Shown: piece by piece, positions 40,792 through 49,724 of the stretch
How the letters are laid out: the number at the start of each line of letters is the position of its first letter
Position numbering within the stretch: the stretch's first letter is position 1
Origin: CAZLBC01 sp964557575
Lineage (GTDB): Bacteria > Planctomycetota > Phycisphaerae > SM23-33
NCBI GenBank assembly: GCA_964557575.1
Contig: CAZLBC010000003.1
Coordinates: forward strand, 87,587 to 151,586
DNA: 64,000 bases
Direction: 5' to 3'
Made by a program: the position numbers and the translations under genes
Notes under the pieces: generated by a model
Told to the model about the DNA's origin: nothing
Database searches by the model: none
Seen by the model: the letters and a program-made list of their open reading frames with translations, nothing else

Positions 40792-41829
40792 TCAGTCGAG
40801 GAAATACGCGCAGACAGCCGCCGCCAGGAGTATGCGGTAGATCCCGAACGGAACGAGGCCGTGTCGGGTCAGCCAGTTTACAAACCACTTGATGGCGATT
40901 GCCGCGATGATTCCGCTGATCGCGATGCCGATCAGCAAAGACGAAATATCCGCGGATATAAGCAGTGCCGGCATGTTTGATACCATTTCGAATACCGTGG
41001 CCGCACCGAGCGTGGGGATCGCGAGGAGGAAACTGAATTCCGCTGATGCCACAAGGTTTAAGCCGACCAGCAGGCCGGCCACGATCGTTATCATGCTGCG
41101 GCTGGTTCCCGGCCACATCGCGGCTATCTGTGCGATGCCGATCACCAGGCCCTGGCGCCAGGTGATCGCCTCTATGTTAAGGGTTCGTCCGCGGTTTTTG
41201 CGGCGCGGGTAGTACAACTGCGCAACAATCATTATAATACCGCCGACGGCGAGGGCGACGGCGACCGCGGCAGGGGTAAACAGATAGTCCTTGATCTGGG
41301 AATGAAATACCAAGCCTGCCAGCGCGGCCGGCGCGGTGGCGAGCAGGAGTAAGCCCAGCAGGCGCAGCCCCGCGGGATCGCGGCCCGCGATTCCGCGGAC
41401 CATACGTTTGAATTTCACGCGGTACAGACCGAATACGGCCAGGATGGCACCGAATTGGATTACTATTTCAAAGGTGCTGATACCGGCAACCAGATCCTCC
41501 CGTTTGACGGAGCGATTGCCCCCGGTGGCATGTCGTTTTTTCGAAAGGAGCTTGTTGACGATAATAAGGTGTCCTGTCGATGAGATCGGGAGGAATTCGG
41601 TTATTCCTTCGACGGCGCCGAGAATGACGGCTTCGATCGCTGAAATCCTTTCCGGTTTTGCCGCCGACGTTTTTCCCGGCCCGAGCTGCTCCCTGTTTTT
41701 TCCGGCGTCGCTCATCGCCGGTGCGGCTTGCCGCCCTGTACCTTCCCGCGCTTCCGAGGCGACCGCGGGAACAGGCATTGACATGATCGCGAGGAATAGC
41801 TGCACGACAGGTATACCGGCCGTCGTCAT
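40792..41829 (-). CDS. uppP: Undecaprenyl-diphosphatase UppP (BacA)
   Basis: 345 aa from the ATG in a 4-bp overlap with pgpA. The catalytic signatures are EGITEFLPISSTGHLIIVN near residue 75 and PGTSRSMITI in the second half. About eight helices. The enzyme dephosphorylates undecaprenyl pyrophosphate to recycle the lipid carrier for peptidoglycan and LPS synthesis. It is 60-70 residues longer than usual: the N-terminus adds a hydrophobic stretch (VVQLFLAIMSMPVPAVASEA) and a polar linker, resembling a signal peptide. A later start would remove this, but no well-placed start codon with a Shine-Dalgarno is evident. Confidence 0.9.
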   Translation of the reverse strand: MTTAGIPVVQLFLAIMSMPVPAVASEAREGTGRQAAPAMSDAGKNREQLGPGKTSAAKPERISAIEAVILGAVEGITEFLPISSTGHLIIVNKLLSKKRHATGGNRSVKREDLVAGISTFEIVIQFGAILAVFGLYRVKFKRMVRGIAGRDPAGLRLLGLLLLATAPAALAGLVFHSQIKDYLFTPAAVAVALAVGGIIMIVAQLYYPRRKNRGRTLNIEAITWRQGLVIGIAQIAAMWPGTSRSMITIVAGLLVGLNLVASAEFSFLLAIPTLGAATVFEMVSNMPALLISADISSLLIGIAISGIIAAIAIKWFVNWLTRHGLVPFGIYRILLAAAVCAYFLD

Positions 41830-42323
41830 ATCCACAACCTCAACAGTTGTACAAGCGCTCCGGCGGCAATGCCGGCCACGATATCGTCGGCGGCGATTCC
41901 CGCGCCGCCCGGCAGCCGTTCGGCGCTTTTGATCGGCGGCGGTTTTGCTATGTCGAAAATCCGGAATGCGACGAATGCGGCTGTGGCGGAAAACGCGTGC
42001 TGCTCCCAGCCGGTGCCGAGCGGAACCACACACAGCACGACCGACTGGCCGGCCCATTCATCGAGCGTGCACTGACCGGGATCCGTGTTTTTAAAACGCA
42101 TGTGAACATGGGTTCCCAGCAGGACGCACCCGGCCGCGCATAATACGGCCAGGATACCGGTAGCGATCCGCAGGCAGGTTATATACGGACCTGCCGCGGC
42201 AATACCAAGCAGGAACACTCCGCAGCACGCCGCCGATCCGGCCGTTCCGGGGGCCAGGGGGCAGAAACCGGTGCCGAAACCCGTCGCGATGAAGGTATAC
42301 AGCCTGTAAACGGTTCTATTCAT
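41826..42323 (-). CDS. pgpA: Phosphatidylglycerophosphatase A
   Basis: 165 aa from the ATG at 42323, which overlaps the pgsA end by 8 bp; ten more in-frame codons upstream are possible. Family motifs: ATGFGTGFCPLAPGTAGS, CTLDEWAGQSV (the D-E-x-x-G site) and GIAADDIVAGIAAG. It removes the phosphate from phosphatidylglycerophosphate, the step after PgsA, at the inner membrane. The pgsA-pgpA-uppP order makes a compact lipid-phosphate operon. Confidence 0.9.
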   Translation of the reverse strand: MNRTVYRLYTFIATGFGTGFCPLAPGTAGSAACCGVFLLGIAAAGPYITCLRIATGILAVLCAAGCVLLGTHVHMRFKNTDPGQCTLDEWAGQSVVLCVVPLGTGWEQHAFSATAAFVAFRIFDIAKPPPIKSAERLPGGAGIAADDIVAGIAAGALVQLLRLWI

Positions 42324-43002
42324 CGGAATCTGTTCCGCTTCCGCCGGTATCATTCCCGGGCTCGCGGTAGAAGACTTTGGCCTTTGCGCAATAAATAATT
42401 CCGCTGAAAACCGTTACGGCGAGCGCGATCCACACGGCGAGAAGCTTTACCGTGTTGCACCAGGTGATGCCCTCTGTCCAGGCAATACAGAATAACACCG
42501 TGCCGGTGGCGACCGACTGGACAAGCATCTTCGCCTTTCCGACCGGTATAGCCGGAAAGGCGATCCCCTGCGATTCGCTGTATCCGCGAATCGTGGACAC
42601 CATCAATTCCCGCGCGAATATGATGAGCACCATCCACGGCCGGACGCCGGTAATCGAGGATCCGTACAGCCAGCGGGGCAGGTCGCTGCTGAAACCGGCC
42701 AGCACGGTCTCGTCTGTGGTCGTGAAGGCCGGTCCCGAGAGCAGTATCAGCGAGCCGAGTATCAGCAGCTTGTCGACGAAGGGATCGGCGATACGTCCGA
42801 AGGCGGTAACCTGCCCGAGTTTTCTGGCCAGATAGCCGTCCAGTACATCGCTCAAGGCAGTCAGGACGAATACCACGAAGGCGGCGCCCATCAGCGCCGG
42901 GGCCCAGGTCGCCGCGTGGTCGTATGCGCCTATCATGACGAACAGGACGATCGAGGCGGCGATCCTGCCGATGGTGATCGTGTTGGGAATATTCCACTTC
43001 AT
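42316..43002 (-). CDS. pgsA: CDP-diacylglycerol-glycerol-3-phosphate 3-phosphatidyltransferase
   Basis: 228 aa. The CDP-alcohol phosphatidyltransferase motif is complete: D52-x2-D55-G56-x2-A59-R60-x8-G69-x3-D73-x3-D77. Several membrane helices flank it, and the N-terminus MKWNIPNTITIGRI is typical of PgsA. The product is phosphatidylglycerophosphate, used by the PgpA encoded next. The ATG lacks a Shine-Dalgarno and lies 12 nt after TACAAT (43020-43015). Confidence 0.92.
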   Translation of the reverse strand: MKWNIPNTITIGRIAASIVLFVMIGAYDHAATWAPALMGAAFVVFVLTALSDVLDGYLARKLGQVTAFGRIADPFVDKLLILGSLILLSGPAFTTTDETVLAGFSSDLPRWLYGSSITGVRPWMVLIIFARELMVSTIRGYSESQGIAFPAIPVGKAKMLVQSVATGTVLFCIAWTEGITWCNTVKLLAVWIALAVTVFSGIIYCAKAKVFYREPGNDTGGSGTDSDE

Positions 43003-43070
43003 GTCGGTTTCGGCATTGTATGTAACAAAACCGGCTTGGGAAACGGTATTTCAGGGCGGCGCAGGCTTTT

Positions 43071-44393
43071 TCATTGAAGATCGACCAGGAGGTCGTACCC
43101 ATCCCTGCCGCGAACCGTGCCCCCTGCGAGCGTACCGGGAGGTGTTTTGCGGGACAGAATGCACACCCCGTCGATGTCCGGCGCCTGGCCCGCCCACCGG
43201 CCGATGCACCTGCCGTCGCCGTCGATGCCGTCGACGAGGACCGCCAGTTCCTTTCCCGCCATGGCAGCGGCGGTATCGAAGGCTATTGTTTGCTGGGTTG
43301 CCATGATCGCCCGCGCCCGTTCCGCGGCGATGTCGCGAGAGAGTTGTCCCGGCAGCCGGGCCGCGGGGGTTCCTTCTTCGGGCGAGAATTCAAAGACCCC
43401 AACCGCTTCGAACCGCCAGCGCTCGACGAATGCGAGGAGTTCGGCGAAGTCTTTGTCGGTTTCACCGGGGAAACCGGTGATAAAGCTGGTCCGTATTGAA
43501 ATCGCCGGTATGCGCCTCCTCAGTTCGCCGAGAATGTCTTCGATATGTTCCCGTCCGTGTCCCCGTCCCATCCGCCTGAGAACGGGAGCGGCACAATGCT
43601 GGAGGGGGATATCCACGTAGGGCAGGACGTGGGTACAGTCGGCCATGGTCTCTATCAGTTCGTTGCTAAATCTTCGGGGATGGGTGTACATGAGGCGCAG
43701 CCACGCGGCCCCGCAACTATCCAGCCGGCGGAGAAGCGCGGGAAGATCGTCCCCCGTGTCTTCGCCGTAGGCGGTGGTCTCCTGCGCTATGATATTCAGC
43801 TCGATCGCACCGTCGTCGACCAGTTCCCGCGCCTCGGCCAGGACGTCCGCTGAAGACTTCGAGCGAAACGGACCCCGTATCGCGGGTATCGCGCAGAAGG
43901 TGCACCGGCGGCTGCATCCCTCGGCGATCCGCAGGTAGGCGGTGTGGCGGGGGGTAAGGCGGAGGCGGCCGCCGTCGCTGCCGGGGGTGTCAAAAGAACA
44001 CGGCCCGGGGAGAAAGGCTTCCGTTCCGGTCGACGTTGCCGCGTCGACGATCCGCTCGCGCTCGGTGGTGCCGACGATGGCGTCGATATCGCCGGTCGCG
44101 TCCAGAAGTTCTTCGCGGTCGCGGTTGGGCAGGCAGCCGGCGACGATCACCTTCCGCGCGCTTCCCGAACGCTTGCAATCGACCGCTTCCTCGATAACCG
44201 ACAGGGATTCTTCCCGGGCGGCCGCGAGAAAGGCACACGTGTTGATCACGATGATGTCCGCTTCCGCCATCGGCGCGCCGACCACGAAACCGGCGCTGCC
44301 GAGACGGGCGAGCAGCACCTCGCTGTCGACCAGATTCTTGGGGCAGCCGAGCGAAATCAGGCATACGGTCGTGGGTGTGTTTGACGTATTCAT
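43071..44393 (-). CDS. rimO: Ribosomal protein uS12 methylthiotransferase RimO
   Basis: 440 aa from the ATG at 44393. The N-terminal UPF0004 domain starts LISLGCPKNLVDSEVLL (first cluster cysteine) with INTCAF and VAGCLPNRD supplying the others. The radical SAM cluster is C160-x3-C164-x2-C167 (EGCSRRCTFC), followed by AIPAIRGPFRSKS, the RimO variant rather than that of MiaB. A C-terminal TRAM-like region follows. It methylthiolates an aspartate of ribosomal protein S12. Divergent from the B12 riboswitch; 68 bp upstream of pgsA. Confidence 0.92.
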   Translation of the reverse strand: MNTSNTPTTVCLISLGCPKNLVDSEVLLARLGSAGFVVGAPMAEADIIVINTCAFLAAAREESLSVIEEAVDCKRSGSARKVIVAGCLPNRDREELLDATGDIDAIVGTTERERIVDAATSTGTEAFLPGPCSFDTPGSDGGRLRLTPRHTAYLRIAEGCSRRCTFCAIPAIRGPFRSKSSADVLAEARELVDDGAIELNIIAQETTAYGEDTGDDLPALLRRLDSCGAAWLRLMYTHPRRFSNELIETMADCTHVLPYVDIPLQHCAAPVLRRMGRGHGREHIEDILGELRRRIPAISIRTSFITGFPGETDKDFAELLAFVERWRFEAVGVFEFSPEEGTPAARLPGQLSRDIAAERARAIMATQQTIAFDTAAAMAGKELAVLVDGIDGDGRCIGRWAGQAPDIDGVCILSRKTPPGTLAGGTVRGRDGYDLLVDLQ

Positions 44394-44464
44394 GGTATTG
44401 ATGCAATCCGGCAATCAGCGGGGGTACTGTAAGCGGTGTCGGGGATGAAGTAAAAATAATTTCC

Positions 44465-44492
44465 TTGCCATGCGCCGGCCGGCCGATATAAT
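44465..44492 (+). promoter_or_regulatory. Strong sigma70-type promoter of the B12 locus
   Basis: TTGCCA (44465-44470, five of six), a 16-nt spacer and a perfect TATAAT (44487-44492). The expected start, near 44499, falls exactly at the beginning of the riboswitch P1 stem (44501). Confidence 0.7.
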
Positions 44493-44500
44493 CCATTCCG

Positions 44501-44673
44501 TCTCAGGCGTATGTCCTCCCCCGAGGAATACAAAGGGAAGGCCGTGCAATTCGGCCGCGGACGCGCCGCTGTGACCGGTGACGAACACCGCATGATGCCA
44601 CTGAATCCGTGCGTTGCGGATACGGGAAGGCGCGGTGCGAGGACGACCCGGAAGCCAGAAGACCTGCCTGAGA
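44501..44673 (+). ncRNA. Cobalamin (AdoCbl) riboswitch
   Basis: P1 is a perfect 8-bp helix: TCTCAGGC (44501-44508) with GCCTGAGA (44666-44673). Inside are the conserved elements: AAGGGAAGGCCGTGCAA near 44532, the CGCCGCTGTGACCGG segment near 44563, GATGCCACTG near 44594, and the B12 box GAAGCCAGAAGACCTGCC (44651-44668). The next 167 nt before btuB form the expression platform; I see no U-tailed hairpin there, so translational control is more likely. B12 binding would lower btuB-btuF-btuC-btuD expression. The 447-bp gap between rimO and btuB contains only this element and its promoter. Confidence 0.93.
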
Positions 44674-44840
44674 ATGTTCCCTGATCGTTGTTGCCTCGTC
44701 GTTCGGGCACAGCGGGACTCCGGAATTATCGCCGATGTCCCCTTCCGGGATTACTTTCGCGGTTCATCGCGGATTCCGCTCATGCCGGCCGGCACCACAA
44801 CGATCGCGTCAAGCCACGCGTTTTGAAAGGAGTGTCTGTC

Positions 44841-46910
44841 ATGCTGCAGTCGAGAAGGAATGTCGGTGCCGCCGCGGTGTTCGTGGTGATTTTCATGAAC
44901 GGTATTAATGCCGAAGGGGCGGCAGAAGAGACGACGGAAGCCGCGGCATCTGCGGCGGAACCTTCCGAGGTAACTGAAGATGATGCCGAATCGAGTATCT
45001 CGACGAAGGGGACCGATACCGGGGCCGCCGAAAGCGCCATAGAGGCGGGGTGGATGAAACAGATCGTCGTGACCGCCGATCGCCTCGAAACACCCCGGGA
45101 AAAGGTGACCGCCGCGACGACGGTACTGAAGGGAGAAGATATCCGCCGCCGGGGATACCGGACGGTCGGGGAGGCCCTGCGTTTCGTCCCGGGGCTCGAC
45201 GTCAGGCAGACCGGTGGTGAGGGCCACACCACGACGGTATTCCTGCGGGGATCGAAATCGTCCCACACGAAGGTGTTTGTCGACGGTGTGGATATGAGCG
45301 ACGCCGCGTCGACGTCCCGGCTGGTCGACTTCGGCACGATGGATGTCGAGGACATCGAGAAGATAGAGATCATCCGGGGGCCCCAGAGCGTGCTTTACGG
45401 GTCCGACGCGATCGGGGGGGTGATCAGTATCATCACCAGGCGGGGGGAGGGAGAACCGGGCGGCTACGTGAAGTTCGAAGGGGGTTCTCACGGGACCTTC
45501 CGTGAAGCCGGGAGTATCAGCGGCGCCGTCGACTGGTTTGATTTTCGCCTGACTATGACCCGGGACGATATCAGGGGCATATCCGCCGCATCGAAGTATT
45601 ACGGCAACAGCGAAAAGGACGCCTTCCGCCGGACCACGGTCGGCGGCAAGTTCGGCGCCCGGCCGGCGGAGTGGCTGGATATCACTTCTGTGTTCAAGTT
45701 CAGCGGGTATCATCTGCAGATAGACGATTTTGGCGGGTGGTTCGGCGACGACCGTGACCGGTGGCAGGAGGGGGAAAACTTCTACTTCCGTCCCCAGGTC
45801 GAGATGAGCCTCTTCGACGACCGGTGGACGCAGAAATTCGGCGCATCCTTTTCGAAGATCGTCAGGGACAGCAGGGATAATGAGCCGGTCAATCCGGCGG
45901 CATTCAGTGCCCCCTCCCGCTATCGTTTCATCTCGCGTATATACGAGTTTGACTGGCAGCACACTATCGAGCTGCACGAGACGAACACCCTGACGTTCGG
46001 CGCGGAAATGGGCCGCGAGCAGTCCGCGGGGTTTTCTTCCGGGCTGGACTGGAGCGCGTGGCCGCCGGCGATCCGCGGGCCGGAGAGTATTGACAAGGCC
46101 CGGCGGTCCTACTGCGGCTACTATCTTCAGGACAAGATCTCCCTGTGGGACCGGGTGAACGTCGCGGCCGGCTTCAGGATAGACACCTTCGAGTACTTTC
46201 CCACCGCCGTCACCTGGCGTGTGGCCCCTTCCGTCTGGATACCTGAAACCCAGACGAAGCTCAGGGGTGCGATCGGGACCGGCTTCAAGGCCCCGAGCCT
46301 CTACCAGCTTCACGATCCGCAGAACGGCAACCCCAATCTCGACGCCGAGGAAAGCTACGGCTGGGACGTCGGTATCGAGCAGTATCTCTTCGACAAGAGA
46401 TTCGTCGTGGGGGCCACCTGGTTCGAGAACACCTACACGAACCTGATCGACTGGGTCCTGGTCAACCCGTGGGCGTTTACCGGCCAGTACCGGAACGTCG
46501 GCGAGGCCTTCTCGCACGGCCTTGAACTCGAGGCCGCCTGGGAGCCAATCGAGGAGTTGCGGTTCGAGGCGAATTATACCTACACCAAGGCTCGTGACCT
46601 GATCTCCGACGTGGATCTCGCTTCCCGGCCCCGGCACAAGTGCAGTTTTCACACCATCGTGAGGCCCGTGGACGATCTCTCCATCGATCTCGGCTGCCGG
46701 GTCATCGGCAAGCGCCGGGAGGCCTTCGGCCCCGACGACAACTGGAACGCGACCTACATGGTATGGGACCTGTCCGGCACCTACGATATCACCGAGAACC
46801 TCCAGGTGTTCGGGAGCTGGAAGAACATGTTCGACGAGAAATACGAAGACGTCTGGGGCTACGGAACCTACGGATGTTCGGTATACGGAGGAGTGAAGGT
46901 TTCATTTTAG
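44841..46910 (+). CDS. btuB: TonB-dependent vitamin B12 receptor BtuB
   Basis: 689 aa from the ATG at 44841, ten bases after AAAGGAG. A signal peptide is followed by an Ala/Glu/Thr-rich linker of about 45 residues, then a TonB-box-like KQIVVTADR, the plug (FRG-type LRGSKSSHTKVFVDG, IEIIRGPQSVLYGSDAIGG) and a 22-strand type barrel ending in aromatic F (VYGGVKVSF). It brings corrinoids across the outer membrane with TonB energy. Assignment rests on the upstream riboswitch and the btuFCD genes behind it. TonB/ExbBD are not encoded here. Confidence 0.9.
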   Translation: MLQSRRNVGAAAVFVVIFMNGINAEGAAEETTEAAASAAEPSEVTEDDAESSISTKGTDTGAAESAIEAGWMKQIVVTADRLETPREKVTAATTVLKGEDIRRRGYRTVGEALRFVPGLDVRQTGGEGHTTTVFLRGSKSSHTKVFVDGVDMSDAASTSRLVDFGTMDVEDIEKIEIIRGPQSVLYGSDAIGGVISIITRRGEGEPGGYVKFEGGSHGTFREAGSISGAVDWFDFRLTMTRDDIRGISAASKYYGNSEKDAFRRTTVGGKFGARPAEWLDITSVFKFSGYHLQIDDFGGWFGDDRDRWQEGENFYFRPQVEMSLFDDRWTQKFGASFSKIVRDSRDNEPVNPAAFSAPSRYRFISRIYEFDWQHTIELHETNTLTFGAEMGREQSAGFSSGLDWSAWPPAIRGPESIDKARRSYCGYYLQDKISLWDRVNVAAGFRIDTFEYFPTAVTWRVAPSVWIPETQTKLRGAIGTGFKAPSLYQLHDPQNGNPNLDAEESYGWDVGIEQYLFDKRFVVGATWFENTYTNLIDWVLVNPWAFTGQYRNVGEAFSHGLELEAAWEPIEELRFEANYTYTKARDLISDVDLASRPRHKCSFHTIVRPVDDLSIDLGCRVIGKRREAFGPDDNWNATYMVWDLSGTYDITENLQVFGSWKNMFDEKYEDVWGYGTYGCSVYGGVKVSF

Positions 46911-46981
46911 CATGATGTTGTTGGTTTGCGGTTCTGCGAAAACGCGCAGCGCTCCTTGCACGATTTTTCGCGGTATCGCGG

Positions 46982-46987
46982 TATAAT
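46982..46987 (+). promoter_or_regulatory. Perfect -10 hexamer next to the btuF start
   Basis: TATAAT ends 8 nt before the btuF ATG. The best upstream -35 (TTGCAC, 46956-46961) is 20 nt away, so the promoter is uncertain; if used, the mRNA would be leaderless. Confidence 0.3.
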
Positions 46988-46995
46988 CGCATGCA

Positions 46996-47853
46996 ATGAA
47001 AAAACAGTTTCTTGCATACAGCGTCGTTGCACTGGCGGCATTGTCGATCGCGGGGTGCCGCGGTTCCCGAAAGCCGGTTTCGGAGAGCCGTGCCGGCGGC
47101 ATCGTTTCACTTACGCCGTCGATAACGCGGCAACTGACACTGCTCGGTATCGAGGACGAGATCGTGGGGCACACGTCCTACTGTCCGTCCGACGGGCTGC
47201 GCAACAGCGCCGAGGTAGCCTCGGCAATGATGGTCAATGTCGAGAGGATACGGATCCTCAGGCCCTCCCTTGTTCTCTGTACGCCGCTGGTGAAGGAGAC
47301 CCACCGGCAAAAACTGGAGAAACTGGGGCTGCCGGTCAGGTGCCTGGAGAGTCCCGCTTCATTCGAAGAGCTATGCGAGCAGTTTGTCGAGCTTGGCAGG
47401 CTGGTCGGCAAACAGGATGCGGCCGAGATGATCGTGGACCGGCAGCGGGCGCGGGTCGAAGCGCTCCGAGCCGTACTGCCGATCGGATCATCGCCGAAGA
47501 TATTTATCGAGATCGGCGCGAAGCCGTTGTGGACGGCCACGTCTTCGTCTTTCATGCATGATTACATCCGTCTTGCCGGCGGCACGAACGTCGCCGCCGA
47601 CCTCGCTACGGGGCAGATCAGCCGCGAGGCCGTCCTGAACAGAAATCCGGATATTATCGTCATCGTCGCCATGGGTATCACCGGGCCGCAGGAGAGAAAA
47701 GAGTGGCTGGCCTATGATTCACTCGATGCCGCGAAAGACGGCGCCGTTTTCGTTATTGATTCCGACAGGGCGTGCAGTCCCACGCCGGTGACATTCGTGG
47801 ATATCCTGGAAGAACTCATCGGCTTGATATATGACGGGAGACGTGAGCATTAA
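46996..47853 (+). CDS. btuF: Periplasmic B12-binding lipoprotein BtuF
   Basis: 285 aa with a lipoprotein signal ending SIAGC (C21). The class III binding-protein fold is clear: GIVSLTPSITRQLTLLGIED, EIVGHTSYC, then the VNVERIRILRPSLVL strand and the long connecting helix. The C-terminal lobe has HDYIRLAGGTNVAAD and NRNPDIIVIV. It would deliver cobalamin from BtuB to the BtuCD importer. No Shine-Dalgarno is present. It overlaps btuC by about 20 bp. Confidence 0.88.
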   Translation: MKKQFLAYSVVALAALSIAGCRGSRKPVSESRAGGIVSLTPSITRQLTLLGIEDEIVGHTSYCPSDGLRNSAEVASAMMVNVERIRILRPSLVLCTPLVKETHRQKLEKLGLPVRCLESPASFEELCEQFVELGRLVGKQDAAEMIVDRQRARVEALRAVLPIGSSPKIFIEIGAKPLWTATSSSFMHDYIRLAGGTNVAADLATGQISREAVLNRNPDIIVIVAMGITGPQERKEWLAYDSLDAAKDGAVFVIDSDRACSPTPVTFVDILEELIGLIYDGRREH

Positions 47854-48865
47854 TATCCGGCACACCTATCTGAAATGGCTGCTGTTGACGGCATTGTTGC
47901 TGGCGGGGATGTTGTCATCATCCCTGTTGTCGCTGTGCGTCGGGGAACGCACCTACGGCCTGTTTGAACTTTTGGATATATGCATGGGCGGGGGGTCTGC
48001 GACAGACAGGGATATTGTTGTCCTCATTCGTTTTCCGCGGATACTGCTCGCCCTGTCTGTCGGTGGATCGTTGAGCCTTGCGGGCGCTATTCTACAGGGT
48101 ATTTATCGGAACCCGCTCGTTGAACCCTACACCCTCGGCGTATCCGGGGGGGCGGCGCTCGGCGTGACGCTGGTGATCATTCTGGGGCTGACCCGCTGGG
48201 TCGGCGGTTTTATGTTGCCGCTGGCCGGGTTCGCCGGTTCGCTGCTCGCCATTGCGGTTGTCTATGTACTGAGTTCGCGCGGCGGGAAAATACATATCCG
48301 GAGCATGCTGCTGATAGGGGTTATGATCAGTTTTATCGTGTCGGCATTGATGATGTTTCTGATGGCCATCACCTCGACCCGGAATCTGCACGGTATCGTG
48401 TTCTGGATGATGGGTTCGCTGGATCAGGGCAACGCGGGGCTCATCTACACGTCGTGCGCCTGCGCGATTGCCGCGCTGGCTCTCTCCTGCCTCTTTTCGG
48501 GATCGCTGAATGCCCTGCGCCTCGGGGAGACAAAGGCCCGCCACCTGGGTATCAACACAGAAATGACGCTGCGGATTCTTTTTGTCCTCGCGTCGCTCCT
48601 GGCGGGCATGAGCGTGTCGGTTGCCGGCGTGATCGGCTTTGTCGGCCTGGTGGTGCCGCACCTCGCTCGCCTGGCGGTGGGAACTGATCACCGGATACTC
48701 CTGGTGTCCTCGTTCCTCGGCGGCGGTATCTTTCTCGTGCTCTCCGATCTCGTTGCCCGTACCATCATACGGCCGAATGAACTGCCGATCGGTGTGATAA
48801 CCGGGATTATCGGCGGCACGGTCTTCGTTGTTGTCCTGGCGGGAAGCAGCCGGAAGGTGTTGTGA
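47831..48865 (+). CDS. btuC: FecCD-type permease BtuC
   Basis: 344 aa with about ten helices. Family phrases: RFPRILLALSVGGSLSLAGA, LQGIYRNPLVEPYTLGVSGG, the GVIGFVGLVVPHLARLAVG coupling region and LPIGVITGIIGGTVFVVVL. It forms the inner-membrane channel of the B12 importer with the ATPase encoded next. The start at 47831 lies inside btuF; a GTG at 47843 is also possible. Confidence 0.9.
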   Translation: MTGDVSINIRHTYLKWLLLTALLLAGMLSSSLLSLCVGERTYGLFELLDICMGGGSATDRDIVVLIRFPRILLALSVGGSLSLAGAILQGIYRNPLVEPYTLGVSGGAALGVTLVIILGLTRWVGGFMLPLAGFAGSLLAIAVVYVLSSRGGKIHIRSMLLIGVMISFIVSALMMFLMAITSTRNLHGIVFWMMGSLDQGNAGLIYTSCACAIAALALSCLFSGSLNALRLGETKARHLGINTEMTLRILFVLASLLAGMSVSVAGVIGFVGLVVPHLARLAVGTDHRILLVSSFLGGGIFLVLSDLVARTIIRPNELPIGVITGIIGGTVFVVVLAGSSRKVL

Positions 48866-48869
48866 GATC

Positions 48870-49688
48870 ATGCTTCGTATCAATAACCTGACATGCGGCT
48901 ACGGTAACAAGTTTCATATTTCCGGTATTACCCTCGATGCGGCGTACGGGGACTTCACCGGTATTATCGGGCCCAACGGCTCGGGTAAGACGACGCTCTT
49001 GAGGGGCATAACCGGCGAACTCAAAATCACGGAGGGTGCCGTCCTCCTCGATGGTATGGATATCCGGCACTACACACTGAAGAGCCGGGCACGCAAGCTT
49101 GCCGTTGTATCCCAGGAAATCGAGAACGCCGCCGTCACCGTCGAGGATTACGTTTTGATGGGACGGATGCCGTACCATCGCCCGCTGCAGTTTTTCGAGA
49201 CGCCGCAGGATCATGCCGTCGCGCAGCGGTACCTTGAGTTGACGGGCGTGTTGGGCCTCAGGGACAAGTACCTCTACCAGTTGAGCGGGGGGGAAAAGCA
49301 GTTGGCCGCCATTGCCCGCGCACTGACCCAGGAACCGGCGGTCCTCCTGCTCGACGAGCCGACGTCCCATCTCGACATCACCCACCAGGTGCAGATCCTT
49401 AACCTTATCCAGCGCTTCAACCACCAGCTCGGCCTGACGGTCGTCATGATTATCCACGACCTGAACCTCGCCGGGGAGTACTGCGATCACCTGGTCATGC
49501 TGAACGATGGCCGTATATACACGACGGGAACGCCCGAAGAGGTCCTGACCTACGAGAATATCGAGCGGGTCTACGGCACGGTGGTGGTGACCAACACCAA
49601 TCCGCTCTCCGGTAAACCGTCGATATTCCTGGTTTCAGAGAAGGTCCTGAAAGAGGCGAACGCCGGATCCCCCGGCGAGGGGAATTGA
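48870..49688 (+). CDS. btuD: B12/siderophore-type ABC ATPase BtuD
   Basis: 272 aa from the ATG at 48870, five bases after the btuC stop. Walker A is GPNGSGKTTLL, signature QLSGGEKQLAAIARAL, Walker B VLLLDEPTSHLDI and the switch region MIIHDLNLAGEYC. Closest to the FepC/BtuD class. Last gene of the B12 unit; no corrinoid remodelling genes follow. Confidence 0.92.
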   Translation: MLRINNLTCGYGNKFHISGITLDAAYGDFTGIIGPNGSGKTTLLRGITGELKITEGAVLLDGMDIRHYTLKSRARKLAVVSQEIENAAVTVEDYVLMGRMPYHRPLQFFETPQDHAVAQRYLELTGVLGLRDKYLYQLSGGEKQLAAIARALTQEPAVLLLDEPTSHLDITHQVQILNLIQRFNHQLGLTVVMIIHDLNLAGEYCDHLVMLNDGRIYTTGTPEEVLTYENIERVYGTVVVTNTNPLSGKPSIFLVSEKVLKEANAGSPGEGN

Positions 49689-49724
49689 CGGTATGCCGGG
49701 GCGGGGCGGCGGCACGCAGGTCCC

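Noticed and set aside
44751..46652. 633-codon open frame opposite btuB
   Set aside because: btuB has signal peptide, plug motifs and a riboswitch; the antisense frame has none.
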